Below are positions 1 through 8,078 of a DNA stretch of 64,000 bases, piece by piece. The notes under the pieces were generated by a model, which saw only the letters and a list, made by a program, of their open reading frames with translations, was not told the origin of the DNA and made no database searches. The position numbers and the translations under genes were made by a program. Position 1 is the stretch's first letter, and each line of letters opens with the position of its first letter. This DNA is from Pseudomonas sp. R-28-1W-6 (GTDB lineage Bacteria; Pseudomonadota; Gammaproteobacteria; Pseudomonadales; Pseudomonadaceae): contig NZ_WELK01000001.1 of NCBI RefSeq assembly GCF_009799925.1, positions 186,001 to 250,000 of the forward strand, given 5' to 3'.

Positions 1-614
1 TCGCCCGGCCGCTCGCGCAGCGCCGGCAGCTCCAGGCGGCCTTCGTTGAGGTACAGATACAGGCGTTCGCTGAACTTGCCGGCGGCCACCGCCTGGGCCA
101 GGTCGATGCTGGTGGCGACCACCAGGCGCACATCCACCGGGGTGGCGTGATGGGCGCCGACGCGCAGCACCTCGCGGGTTTCCAGCACGCTCAGCAGCTT
201 GTCCTGCAAGGGCCGCGGCAGGTCGCCGATCTCGTCCAGATACAAGGTGCCGCCGGTCGCCGAACCGAACCAGCCGGCGCGGCTGCTGGCCGCGCCGGCA
301 TAGGCACCGGCGGCATAGCCGAACAGCTCGGCCTCGCCCCACTGCGGGCTGATCGCCCCGCAGTTGACTGCGACGAACAGACCGCCGCGCTCGCTTTCGC
401 GGTGGATATGCCGCGCCAGCAGCTCCTTGCCGGTACCGGTCTCACCGACGATCAGCACCGGCAAGTCGAGGGTGGCCAGCAGGTTGGCCTGCTCGCGCAA
501 TTCACGGGAGCGCGGGTCGACGAACACCAGCGCCTTGGCGCGGATGCTCAGCGGGCTCTTCTCGGTCTCGGCAAAGGTCAGCAGGGCTTGCGGGGGGTAA
601 TGGGGGCGGCTCAT
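1..614 (-). CDS. sigma-54-dependent activator, SfnR-like (3' end cut by window edge)
   Basis: AAA+ enhancer-binding protein that would drive RNA polymerase-sigma54 open-complex formation. Reading from ATG at 614 there is only a short N-terminal segment (about 45 residues, no separate receiver or GAF domain), then Walker A GETGTGKE near residue 57, the loop motif GAYAGA where most relatives have GAFTGA, and Walker B GGTLYLDEIGDL. The C-terminal Fis-type DNA-binding part lies outside the window. A short N-terminus without a sensory domain fits SfnR (sulfone/organosulfur regulator), and the nearby oscA-sbp-cys genes support a sulfur role, but the subfamily name is inference. It lies 119 bp behind the hydrolase gene at 734-1315, on the same strand. 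Confidence 0.8.
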   Translation of the reverse strand, partial: MSRPHYPPQALLTFAETEKSPLSIRAKALVFVDPRSRELREQANLLATLDLPVLIVGETGTGKELLARHIHRESERGGLFVAVNCGAISPQWGEAELFGYAAGAYAGAASSRAGWFGSATGGTLYLDEIGDLPRPLQDKLLSVLETREVLRVGAHHATPVDVRLVVATSIDLAQAVAAGKFSERLYLYLNEGRLELPALRERPG

Positions 615-733
615 GGATCGGTTTCTCTGTGCGCGATGAGCCACCGCACAGCAGCGGACTCAGGATGAATAACGGACGTAAACGGGCACGCCGCCGGGCA
701 TTCGCCTGGCGGGCGAACAACCGGGGCGCGGAC

Positions 734-1315
734 TCACGCGCGCTTCCGGCTCTGCTGCTCGATCTGGCTCTGCAGGCGGTACAGGTAGGCAAAACCCTGC
801 TCCCAACGCTGGTGGCCAGACTTCACGTTGATATGCCCGGCGCCGCTCAGCACCGCGGCCTGCGCGCCCCAGTCGCGGGCCAGTTGCAGGGCGCGGGCGG
901 CGCTCGCCGCCGGGTCGTTGTCGGAGCCGACCAGCTGGCTGGGGAACGGCAGCAAGTCGCGGGGAATCGGCGCGAAGCCTTGCAGGGCCTCGGGGCAACC
1001 GGGCCGCTCGACGTCCGCCGGGGCCACCAACAGGGCGCCGCGCACCTGACGCAAGGATGCCAGCGGCGCCTGCGCCGCCCAGCGCGCCACGGTGACGCAG
1101 CCGAGGCTGTGGGCAATGAGGATCACCGGGGTGCGGGCGGCACCGACGGCGCACTCCAGGGCGGCCACCCAGCTGGCCGGATCGGGGTGGTCCCAGTCGG
1201 CCTGCTCGACCCGCGTGGCATTCGGCAGGCTGCGCAGCCAGTGGCTTTGCCAGTGGTTGTCCGGCGAACCCTGCCAGCCCGGCAGGATCAGGTAGCGGAT
1301 GGATTGACTGCGCAT
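734..1315 (-). CDS. small alpha/beta serine hydrolase, RBBP9/YdeN family
   Basis: 193-residue cytoplasmic alpha/beta-hydrolase of the RBBP9/YdeN (DUF1234-like) type, whose substrates are generally unknown. Visible features: N-terminal strand with LPGWQGSPDNHWQ, nucleophile elbow AHSLGC (catalytic Ser), an acidic SDNDP segment and a late GAGHIN that supplies the catalytic His. Length is normal for the family. No signal peptide. It precedes the sigma-54 activator on the same strand, so the two could be co-transcribed. An AT-rich tract with a 16-bp palindrome (1400-1415) lies just upstream. Function beyond serine hydrolase is not inferable. Confidence 0.82.
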   Translation of the reverse strand: MRSQSIRYLILPGWQGSPDNHWQSHWLRSLPNATRVEQADWDHPDPASWVAALECAVGAARTPVILIAHSLGCVTVARWAAQAPLASLRQVRGALLVAPADVERPGCPEALQGFAPIPRDLLPFPSQLVGSDNDPAASAARALQLARDWGAQAAVLSGAGHINVKSGHQRWEQGFAYLYRLQSQIEQQSRKRA

Positions 1316-1399
1316 CGCGGGCCTCCTTGAGCGGTGAATGGAGGCCAGTCTAGGAGGATGAAAAAGATAAGTTAAGGAATAAGAAATTATTTATTTATA

Positions 1400-1415
1400 C
1401 TTATATTGATATAAG
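1400..1415. promoter_or_regulatory. AT-rich perfect palindrome upstream of the hydrolase gene
   Basis: CTTATAT-TG-ATATAAG is a perfect 16-bp inverted repeat inside an AT-rich tract (about 1362-1415) that stands out against the surrounding GC-rich DNA. It sits 85 bp upstream of the hydrolase start and just behind the diguanylate cyclase stop. It may be an operator or part of a promoter; the binding protein is unknown. Confidence 0.4.
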
Positions 1416-1426
1416 CAGTGAAGCGA

Positions 1427-2395
1427 TCACACCTGCACGATGCAGTTCTTGCCGCCGTGCTTGGCCTGGTACATGGCCTCGTCGGCACGCACGTAGAGCG
1501 CCTCCAGGTTGTCGTCCGGGCCCAGGCTGGTGAGGCCCTGGCTGATGGTCACGCTGAAGTTGTGCCCGTCGGCGCTGAACGTCAGGCGCTGCACCTCGCG
1601 CTGCAGGCGCTCGGCTATCTGCCGCGCCTGCACGGTGGTGCAGCCGAGGAAGATGGCGGCGAACTCCTCGCCGCCAATGCGCCCGAACAGGTCGTCGCGG
1701 CGCAGCACGTAGGCCCCGCAGTGGGCGATGCGCTGCAGCACGCGGTCGCCGATCTGGTGGCCGTGGCTGTCGTTGATCTTCTTGAAGTCGTCGATATCGA
1801 ACAGCAGGAAGGCCAGCGGGTGGCCGTTGCCACGGGCCTGCTCGAAGGCCAGTGCGGCGCTGTCGAAGAAGTGGCGGCGGTTGTGGATGCCGGTCAGCAC
1901 GTCGGTGGTGGCCAGGCGATGCAGTTCGCCCTGCAGCTGCTTCTTCTCGGTGATGTCCTCGGCGATGCCGACGATCAGCGGCTGGCCCTCGGGCGTGCTG
2001 CGCGGGCTGACGAAGCATTTGTCGCTGAGCCAGCGGATCTGCCCGTCGCCGCGGATGATGCGGTATTCGCGCTGCTCCACCGCGCCGACCTCGAGTACCG
2101 AGGCCAGGCTCTGCGCGGCGAACTCCATGTCGTCCGGGTAGATGCTGTTGAGCCACTCGCCGTAGTCGTTCAGGAGCAGGGCCGCCGAGCGGCCGAACAC
2201 GCCTTCATAGGCCGGGCTGACGTAGACCACCCGTTGCTGCTGCCAGTCGAAGGCCCACAGCACCACATTGACGCTGCCCAGCAGGCTGCTGACCAGGGAC
2301 TCGCGCTCACGCAGGCGCTCGACCTCGCCCCGACTGTGCAGCAGGGCGAGGGTCAGGGTTTCCAGCTCACTGGGCGCACGCGCGTTGTCATCCAT
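1427..2395 (-). CDS. PAS-GGDEF diguanylate cyclase
   Basis: 322-residue predicted cyclic-di-GMP synthase (2 GTP to c-di-GMP). Residues about 35-150 form a PAS sensor domain ending in a PAC-like stretch (YRIIRGDG ... GIAEDITEKK). The GGDEF domain follows (TDVLTGIHNRRHF ... FDIDDFKKIND), with catalytic motif GGEEF. An RxxD inhibitory site (RRDD) lies exactly five residues before GGEEF, so both catalysis and product inhibition should be intact. No transmembrane segment or EAL domain, so the protein is soluble. It is divergent from oscA-sbp with 305 bp between them, which suggests but does not prove a link to sulfur status. Confidence 0.92.
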   Translation of the reverse strand: MDDNARAPSELETLTLALLHSRGEVERLRERESLVSSLLGSVNVVLWAFDWQQQRVVYVSPAYEGVFGRSAALLLNDYGEWLNSIYPDDMEFAAQSLASVLEVGAVEQREYRIIRGDGQIRWLSDKCFVSPRSTPEGQPLIVGIAEDITEKKQLQGELHRLATTDVLTGIHNRRHFFDSAALAFEQARGNGHPLAFLLFDIDDFKKINDSHGHQIGDRVLQRIAHCGAYVLRRDDLFGRIGGEEFAAIFLGCTTVQARQIAERLQREVQRLTFSADGHNFSVTISQGLTSLGPDDNLEALYVRADEAMYQAKHGGKNCIVQV

Positions 2396-2700
2396 GGGTC
2401 ATCTCCTGACTGCCAATTCACAAGACTATCCCGCGCACCTGGGGCTGGCGATGGGCAGGCGGCAGTGATGTGACCAGCGGCAGAAAAACCGCCGATTCAG
2501 TCAGGATCAGGGAACTTGCGGCCAGCTGACGGTTCCGCGCAGCCCCCGCCGGGGCGGTGGGCCGGTCATTCGTCTCTTAGGCATTAAAGGAATATATAAA
2601 TCATTAAATATTCTTTTTAAGCATATTCAATCTCCCCCTACTATCCGCTCCACGCCCAGCGCCTATCCCCGGCCGGGCATCTTTCCCCAGGAGCAGAGTC
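2396..2700. promoter_or_regulatory. divergent intergenic region, candidate CysB-type control of oscA-sbp
   Basis: 305 bp without a gene between the diguanylate cyclase and oscA. The first 180 bp are GC-rich and featureless to me. An AT-rich block at about 2581-2630 contains the inverted repeat GAATAT-N12-ATATTC (2590-2613) and a further ATATTC at 2623-2628. Sulfate-uptake genes of Pseudomonas are controlled by the LysR-type regulator CysB, and AT-rich inverted half-sites ahead of such genes are typical. The assignment to CysB is inference. Confidence 0.45.
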
Positions 2701-2883
2701 ATGAGCGCAACCCTCAGAAGCGTCGAAGGCCAGGACGAAGCCAGCATCCTGCGCGAGATCCAGGCAGCCCTGCAGGGCCTGCGGTTTGGTTCGGTGGAAA
2801 TCACCGTGCACAACGCCCAGGTCGTGCAGATCGAGCGCAAGGAAAAAATCCGCCTGCAGGCCCCGGCCAGCAAACAACCCTAA
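2701..2883 (+). CDS. oscA: sulfur starvation response protein OscA
   Basis: 60-residue small protein of the DUF2292/YezD family. It matches Pseudomonas OscA, needed for growth on organosulfur compounds and linked to the sulfate-starvation response, in size and in gene position directly before sbp. It has a charged, amphipathic core ([10 protein letters not shown] ... [19 protein letters not shown]) followed by a basic tail, and no signal peptide. It begins an apparent operon with sbp 83 bp downstream. A GGAGCAGAGTC-type ribosome site precedes the ATG. Biochemical activity is unknown. Confidence 0.85.
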   Translation: MSATLRSVEGQDEASILREIQAALQGLRFGSVEITVHNAQVVQIERKEKIRLQAPASKQP

Positions 2884-2966
2884 CGAACGGCCCGACTGGA
2901 CAACCAGAGGGTGCGCCAAACCTGAAACGCAAAACGCCAACACCCAGAATTCTCAGGAGCACCACC

Positions 2967-3965
2967 ATGTCCATTCGCCGTTTCGCCCTGGCCGCCCTGG
3001 CCTCCGCCCTGATCGCCGGCCCGGCCGCTGCCGCCACGGAAATCCTCAACGTGTCCTACGACCCGACCCGTGAGCTGTATCAGGAATTCAACGCCGCCTT
3101 CAACAAGCACTGGACCGCCCAGGGCAAGGAAGCGGTGACCATCCAGCAATCCCACGGCGGCTCGGGCAAGCAGGCTCGCGCGGTGATCGACGGTCTCAGG
3201 GCCGACGTGGTGACCCTGGCCCTGGCCGGCGACATCGACGAGCTGAACAAGCTCGGCAAGCTGATTCCGGAAAACTGGCAGAGCCGTCTGCCGCAATCAA
3301 GCACCCCCTACACCTCGACCATCGTGTTCCTGGTGCGCAAGGGCAACCCGCAAGGCATCAAGGACTGGGACGACCTGGTCAAGCCGGGCGTGGAAGTGAT
3401 CACCCCCAACCCGAAAACCTCCGGCGGCGCACGCTGGAACTTCCTCGCCGCCTGGGCCTACGCCCAGCAGAAGTACGGCAGCGAGGCCAAGGCCCAGGCA
3501 TTCGTCGAGAAGCTGTACAAGAACGTCCCGGTGCTGGACACCGGCGCCCGTGGCTCGACCATCACCTTCGTCAACAACCAGATCGGCGACGTGCTGCTGG
3601 CCTGGGAAAACGAGGCCTTCCTGGCCCTCAAGGAACAGGGTGGCGACCAGTTCGAAATCGTCGCGCCGAGCCTGTCCATCCTCGCCGAGCCGCCGGTGGC
3701 CGTGGTCGACAAGAACGTCGACAAGAAAGGCACCCGTGAAGTGGCGACAGCCTACCTCAACTACCTGTACAGCGAGGAAGGCCAGCGCATCGCCGCGAAG
3801 AACTTCTACCGCCCGCGTAACGAAGCGGTGGCCGCCGAGTACGCCAAGCAGTTCCCGCAGCTGAAACTGGTGACCATCGATCAGGACTTCAACGGCTGGA
3901 AAACCGCGCAGCCGAAGTTCTTCAACGACGGCGGCATCTTCGACCAGATCTACCAGGCGCAGTAA
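2967..3965 (+). CDS. sbp: periplasmic sulfate-binding protein
   Basis: 332-residue extracellular solute-binding protein that delivers sulfate (and possibly thiosulfate) to the CysTWA importer. A cleavable signal peptide ([18 protein letters not shown]...AAA) is followed by the family signature [13 protein letters not shown] near residue 30 and [16 protein letters not shown] near residue 65, both of which contribute to anion binding. Length is typical of Sbp. A clear AGGAG lies before the ATG. It is the second gene of oscA-sbp-cysT-cysW-cysA. The 127-bp gap to cysT holds a double hairpin that could set the excess of binding protein over membrane subunits. Confidence 0.96.
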   Translation: MSIRRFALAALASALIAGPAAAATEILNVSYDPTRELYQEFNAAFNKHWTAQGKEAVTIQQSHGGSGKQARAVIDGLRADVVTLALAGDIDELNKLGKLIPENWQSRLPQSSTPYTSTIVFLVRKGNPQGIKDWDDLVKPGVEVITPNPKTSGGARWNFLAAWAYAQQKYGSEAKAQAFVEKLYKNVPVLDTGARGSTITFVNNQIGDVLLAWENEAFLALKEQGGDQFEIVAPSLSILAEPPVAVVDKNVDKKGTREVATAYLNYLYSEEGQRIAAKNFYRPRNEAVAAEYAKQFPQLKLVTIDQDFNGWKTAQPKFFNDGGIFDQIYQAQ

Positions 3966-3975
3966 GCCGTAGTTC

Positions 3976-4058
3976 GTAGGGTGGATCCCGTTTCACCGAT
4001 CCACCATCGACCTCCGCGAGGGCGCCGTTGGTGGAAGAAAAAACGACTTCCACCCTAC
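3976..4058. repeat. double-hairpin dispersed repeat between sbp and cysT
   Basis: The outer arms GTAGGGTGGA (3976-3985) and TCCACCCTAC (4049-4058) enclose two small hairpins, GTGGATC/GATCCAC (3981-3987 with 3998-4004) and GTGGAAG/CTTCCAC (4031-4037 with 4047-4053). The GTAGGGTG ends recur at 39535, 50279 and, inverted, at 18921, 50334 and 51147, so this is one member of a dispersed intergenic palindrome family. Confidence 0.7.
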
Positions 4059-4092
4059 AGCCTTCGTCGCAAAACCAGCTAAGGCCAAAATC

Positions 4093-4911
4093 ATGTCACG
4101 CCGCATTTCCCCCGTCATACCCGGCTTCGGGCTGACGCTGGGCTACACCCTGGTGTACCTCAGCCTGTTGGTGCTGATTCCCCTGGGTGCTATGTTCGTC
4201 CACGCCGCCCAGCTCAGCTGGGGCGAATTCTGGGCCATCATTTCCGCACCGCGGGTGCTGGCCGCGCTGAAACTGAGCTTCACCACCGCCTTCGCCGCTG
4301 CCGTGATCAACGGCCTGATCGGCACCCTGCTGGCCTGGGCCCTGGTGCGCTACAGCTTCCCCGGGCGCAAGATCATCGACGCGATGATCGACCTGCCGTT
4401 CGCCCTGCCCACCGCCGTCGCCGGCATCGCCCTCACCGCGCTGTATGCCCCGGCCGGCCCGGTTGGGCAGCTCGCCACCTGGCTCGGTTTCAAGATCGCC
4501 TACACGCCGCTGGGCATCACCCTGGCCCTGACCTTCGTGACCCTGCCGTTCGTGGTGCGCACCCTGCAGCCGGTGCTGGCCGACATCCCCCGTGAGGTGG
4601 AAGAAGCGGCCGCCTGCCTGGGCGCCAAGCCACTGCAGGTGTTCCGCCACATCCTCGTACCGGCACTGCTGCCGGCCTGGCTGACCGGCTTCGCCCTGGC
4701 CTTCGCCCGCGGCGTCGGCGAGTACGGGTCCGTCATTTTTATAGCCGGCAATATGCCGATGAAGACCGAGATCCTGCCGCTGCTGATCATGGTCAAGCTC
4801 GACCAGTACGACTACACCGGCGCCACGGCCATCGGCGTGCTGATGCTGGTGGTCTCCTTCATCCTGCTGCTGCTGATCAACCTGCTGCAGCGCCGCATCG
4901 AAAAGCCCTGA
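4093..4911 (+). CDS. cysT: sulfate/thiosulfate ABC transporter permease CysT
   Basis: 272-residue inner-membrane permease subunit, with about six hydrophobic segments beginning at LGYTLVYLSLLVLIPLGAMF. The cytoplasmic EAA loop is visible as EEAAACLGAKPLQVFRHILV around residue 170, which couples to the CysA ATPase. It forms the pore with CysW, encoded only 9 bp downstream. Order and lengths match the standard cysTWA set. It is expected to be induced with oscA-sbp under sulfate limitation. Confidence 0.96.
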   Translation: MSRRISPVIPGFGLTLGYTLVYLSLLVLIPLGAMFVHAAQLSWGEFWAIISAPRVLAALKLSFTTAFAAAVINGLIGTLLAWALVRYSFPGRKIIDAMIDLPFALPTAVAGIALTALYAPAGPVGQLATWLGFKIAYTPLGITLALTFVTLPFVVRTLQPVLADIPREVEEAAACLGAKPLQVFRHILVPALLPAWLTGFALAFARGVGEYGSVIFIAGNMPMKTEILPLLIMVKLDQYDYTGATAIGVLMLVVSFILLLLINLLQRRIEKP

Positions 4912-4920
4912 GGAGCCGCC

Positions 4921-5793
4921 ATGACCTCCCTTACCCTCGGCGCCGCCGCCAGTGCCAATGCCGCCCGTCGCGGCAGCCGCGCCGGCCGTATCGCCCTGAT
5001 CCTCGGCGCCTGGCTGGCCTTCGTGCTGTTTCTCCTGCTGCCCTTGCTGGTGGTTTTGAGTGAAGCGCTCAAGCTCGGCCTGGGCACCTTCTTCAGCGCG
5101 CTGATCGAGCCGGATGCGCTGTCCGCGCTGAAGCTGACCCTGCTCGCCGTGGGCATCTCGGTGCCGCTCAACCTGGTGTTCGGCGTGGCCGCCGCCTGGT
5201 GCGTGAGCAAGTACGAGTTCCGCGGCAAGAGCATCCTGGTGACCCTGATCGACCTGCCGTTCTCGGTCTCGCCGGTGATCGCCGGCCTGATCTACGTGCT
5301 GCTGTTCGGCGCCCAGGGCTTCTTCGGCGAGTGGCTGCAGGAGCGTGATATCCAGATCATCTTCGCCCTGCCCGGCATCGTCCTGGCCACGGTGTTCGTC
5401 ACCGTGCCCTTCGTCGCCCGCGAGCTGATCCCGCTGATGCAGGAACAGGGCACCCAGGAAGAGGAAGCCGCACGCCTGCTCGGTGCCAACGGCTGGCAGA
5501 TGTTCTGGCACGTGACCCTGCCCAACATCAAATGGGGCCTGATCTACGGCGTGGTGCTGTGCGCCGCGCGGGCCATGGGCGAGTTCGGCGCAGTGTCGGT
5601 GGTGTCCGGGCATATCCGTGGCTACACCAACACCCTGCCGCTGCATGTCGAGATTCTCTACAACGAATACAACCACGTCGCCGCGTTCAGCGTGGCCAGC
5701 CTGCTGCTGGCCCTGGCCCTGATCATCCTGCTGCTCAAGCAGTGGAGCGAAGCGCGTCTGTCCCGTCTGAAATCTGCAGACGACGAGGAATAA
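4921..5793 (+). CDS. cysW: sulfate ABC transporter permease CysW
   Basis: 290-residue second permease of the sulfate importer. It has about six membrane segments, the first at [20 protein letters not shown] after a basic N-terminal stretch. The EAA coupling loop is [19 protein letters not shown] near residue 180. It is preceded by GAGGAGCC at a suitable distance and followed by cysA after 3 bp, so translation of the three genes is probably coupled. Its partners are CysT, CysA and the periplasmic Sbp. Confidence 0.96.
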   Translation: MTSLTLGAAASANAARRGSRAGRIALILGAWLAFVLFLLLPLLVVLSEALKLGLGTFFSALIEPDALSALKLTLLAVGISVPLNLVFGVAAAWCVSKYEFRGKSILVTLIDLPFSVSPVIAGLIYVLLFGAQGFFGEWLQERDIQIIFALPGIVLATVFVTVPFVARELIPLMQEQGTQEEEAARLLGANGWQMFWHVTLPNIKWGLIYGVVLCAARAMGEFGAVSVVSGHIRGYTNTLPLHVEILYNEYNHVAAFSVASLLLALALIILLLKQWSEARLSRLKSADDEE

Positions 5794-5796
5794 GCC

Positions 5797-6786
5797 ATGA
5801 GCATCGAAATCCGTAACGTCAGCAAGCACTTCGGCGCCTTCCGCGCGCTCAACGAGATCAACCTGGACATCCACAGCGGCGAGCTGGTGGCCCTGCTCGG
5901 CCCGTCCGGCTGCGGCAAGACCAGCCTGCTGCGGATCATCGCCGGCCTGGAAACCCCGGACAGCGGCAGTATCCAGTTCCACGGCGAAGACGTGTCGCGC
6001 CACGACGTGCGTGATCGCAACGTCGGTTTCGTGTTCCAGCACTACGCCCTGTTCCGCCACATGACCGTGTTCGACAACGTCGCCTTCGGCCTGCGCATGA
6101 AGCCCAAGGGCGAGAAGCCGAGCGAGCCCGAGATCGCCGAACGCGTGCACGAGCTACTCGGCATGGTCCAGCTCGACTGGCTGGCCGACCGCTACCCGGA
6201 ACAGCTGTCCGGCGGCCAGCGCCAGCGCATCGCCCTGGCCCGCGCCCTGGCGGTGAAACCCAAGGTGCTGCTGCTCGACGAACCCTTCGGCGCCCTCGAC
6301 GCCAAGGTGCGCAAGGAGCTGCGCCGCTGGCTCGCGCGCCTGCACGAGGAAGTGCATCTGACCAGCGTGTTCGTCACCCACGACCAGGAAGAAGCCATGG
6401 AAGTGGCCGACCGCATCGTGGTGATGAACAAAGGCGTGATCGAGCAGATCGGCACGCCGGGCGAGGTCTACGAGCAGCCGGCCAGCGACTTCGTCTACCA
6501 CTTCCTCGGCGACTCCAACCGCCTGCACCTGGGCGACGACCAGCACCTGCTGTTCCGCCCGCACGAGATCTCGCTGTCACGCCTGGCGGTGGCCGAGCAC
6601 CAGAGCGCGGAAGTGCGCGATATCCGCCCGCTCGGCGCGATCACCCGAGTGACCCTCAAGGTCGCGGGCCAGGACGAGCTGATCGAGGCCGAGGTGGTCA
6701 AGGATCATGACAGCCTGACCGGGCTGATCCGCGGTGAAACCCTCTACTTCAAGCCCAAGGTCTGGCAGGCACAGTCCAGCCGCTGA
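5797..6786 (+). CDS. cysA: sulfate/thiosulfate import ATPase CysA
   Basis: 329-residue ATPase that powers sulfate uptake through CysTW. Motifs in order: Walker [10 protein letters not shown] near residue 35, Q-loop [11 protein letters not shown] signature [15 protein letters not shown], Walker [13 protein letters not shown], and H-loop [15 protein letters not shown]. The C-terminal 90 residues form the regulatory/TOBE-like part ([11 protein letters not shown]). Length is normal. It is the last gene of the operon, and a GC-rich inverted repeat follows at 6790-6842. Confidence 0.97.
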   Translation: MSIEIRNVSKHFGAFRALNEINLDIHSGELVALLGPSGCGKTSLLRIIAGLETPDSGSIQFHGEDVSRHDVRDRNVGFVFQHYALFRHMTVFDNVAFGLRMKPKGEKPSEPEIAERVHELLGMVQLDWLADRYPEQLSGGQRQRIALARALAVKPKVLLLDEPFGALDAKVRKELRRWLARLHEEVHLTSVFVTHDQEEAMEVADRIVVMNKGVIEQIGTPGEVYEQPASDFVYHFLGDSNRLHLGDDQHLLFRPHEISLSRLAVAEHQSAEVRDIRPLGAITRVTLKVAGQDELIEAEVVKDHDSLTGLIRGETLYFKPKVWQAQSSR

Positions 6787-6789
6787 AGG

Positions 6790-6842
6790 CCGCCCCACCG
6801 GCGCGCGCCCTCTTCCCTGCTGCCCTAGACCGGTGGGGGCGG
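6790..6842 (+). terminator. GC-rich inverted repeat after cysA
   Basis: CCGCCCCACCGG (6790-6801) pairs with CCGGTGGGGGCGG (6830-6842) with one bulged G across a 28-nt loop. There is no T-tract, so a factor-independent terminator is uncertain; it may stabilise the 3' end. Confidence 0.35.
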
Positions 6843-6924
6843 AGGGCGCCAGGCACGCCCTCATCCAGGCGAAAGCGGCAGGCTTCAACGCCCAGCGCCC
6901 GAACTTCGCCCCCCGGTAGCACAG

Positions 6925-6945
6925 GCAGAGCCGCAACGGCTCTGC
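6925..6945. repeat. perfect 9-bp hairpin between cysA and the exported protein gene
   Basis: GCAGAGCCG (6925-6933), loop CAA, CGGCTCTGC (6937-6945). No T-tract follows on either strand. It is the second stem after cysA and could act with the 6790-6842 repeat in ending the cys transcript. Confidence 0.5.
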
Positions 6946-7085
6946 GGCGTCATAATTGCGACGCAAATCACTCTTTTGGCTCATCCTTTGCTATGACAAG
7001 CACAGTAGGCTGTTGCCACTGCGCGACAGCTGCTGTTTTTGCCTACGTTCCCGCGGCTCACAAGAATAATAAGGAGTCCCACGGT

Positions 7086-7850
7086 ATGAACCGTAACCCT
7101 TTGATCAATCAAATATTTACCCTTTGCATGGGGCTGTTGGCACTGCTTTCCGCAGAAGTCTTCGCCGCCCCGATGACCGCTGCCGAACAGGTCCAGGTGT
7201 TCGCCAGCCGCGCCACCGGCAGCCTGCTGCTGCTGCGCGGCGAGGGCTTTCAGGAAGGCCATCTGAGCCGCCTGGAAAAGGACATAGCCGATCTGGAGGG
7301 CGCCGCGCAGAACGCCATCAGCGCCAGCTCGGAAATCCCCGGTCTGACCACCAAACTTGTTACCCAGTTACGCCTCGGTGTTTCCTTTGGCCCCAAAGAA
7401 GACAACGTGCCATGGCGCTACCCGGAAGAACTGGCCCAGTCCCTGCGTGACCTGCTCACCGTGGCCCGCGCCGTACCCGACGCCAACCCGGAAGGCGAGC
7501 TGCCGGCCAAGGTCGAGTACCTCGCCGTGCAATACCTCAGCCGCTCCTACATCGGCACCTTCGAGATCGCCCGCGAACAGCCGGACAACTACGTCGGCCA
7601 GGACGAGCGCGTACTGGTGCCGGACATCGATCAAGAGATGCAGGTCCTGGACGGCAAGAGCAACCCGGCCGTGGCCAAGCTGAAGACCCGCTGGAACTTC
7701 CTGCGCGCCGCCCTGATCGACATGAACAGCCAGAGCAACGCCCTGGCCAGCGCGTCCGGCCGCGCCTTCGCGCCGACCACCGTGGACCGCCACGCACGCT
7801 CGCTGAGCAGCCAGTGGATGGCCATCAATTCGCTGGCCGGCATGCCGTAA
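7086..7850 (+). CDS. conserved exported protein of unknown function
   Basis: 254 residues from the ATG at 7086, chosen because AAGGAG lies just before it and because the protein then begins with a classical signal peptide (MNRNPLINQIF...LLSAEVFAAP); the open frame runs further upstream without such a site. The mature part is mostly helical and hydrophilic, with no catalytic motif that I recognise (segments such as VPWRYPEELAQSLRDLL and AVQYLSRSYIGTFEIAREQ). It is probably periplasmic. A strong terminator follows at 7875-7900, so it is likely a single-gene unit. I recall a homologue beside serA in P. aeruginosa. Confidence 0.75.
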   Translation: MNRNPLINQIFTLCMGLLALLSAEVFAAPMTAAEQVQVFASRATGSLLLLRGEGFQEGHLSRLEKDIADLEGAAQNAISASSEIPGLTTKLVTQLRLGVSFGPKEDNVPWRYPEELAQSLRDLLTVARAVPDANPEGELPAKVEYLAVQYLSRSYIGTFEIAREQPDNYVGQDERVLVPDIDQEMQVLDGKSNPAVAKLKTRWNFLRAALIDMNSQSNALASASGRAFAPTTVDRHARSLSSQWMAINSLAGMP

Positions 7851-7874
7851 GCCAGGCGCACCCCAGCGAACCGA

Positions 7875-7900
7875 AGCCGGGCCGAGTGCCCGGCTTTTTT
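7875..7900 (+). terminator. rho-independent terminator
   Basis: AGCCGGGC (7875-7882), loop CGAGT, GCCCGGCT (7888-7895), then a run of six T ending at 7900. Ends the exported-protein gene. Confidence 0.9.
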
Positions 7901-8035
7901 CTGCGCGGCATAAACCGCCTGGACAGACGGACGCCGGGAATGAGCGCGACGCAGCAGTTGCGGCTGAAACCGCCGTGAGCGGCACCGAACGCCCCCGCAG
8001 GAGCGGCATCAGCCGCCAGGCATCGCCAATCCATG

Positions 8036-8063
8036 AAAAAGGGAGGCCTAAGCCTCCCTTTTT
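8036..8063 (-). terminator. rho-independent terminator of serA
   Basis: Perfect 12-bp inverted repeat with A/T flanks: AAAAAGGGAGGC (8036-8047), loop CTAA, GCCTCCCTTTTT (8052-8063). It lies 15 bp behind the serA stop and has T-tracts on both strands, so it can work bidirectionally. Confidence 0.88.
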
Positions 8064-8078
8064 CATTGCGGCAGCGTC

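Noticed and set aside
4096..6150. 684-codon open frame on the minus strand opposite cysT-cysW-cysA
   Set aside because: Low-complexity His/Gln/Glu/Gly-rich shadow of three well-conserved transporter genes.
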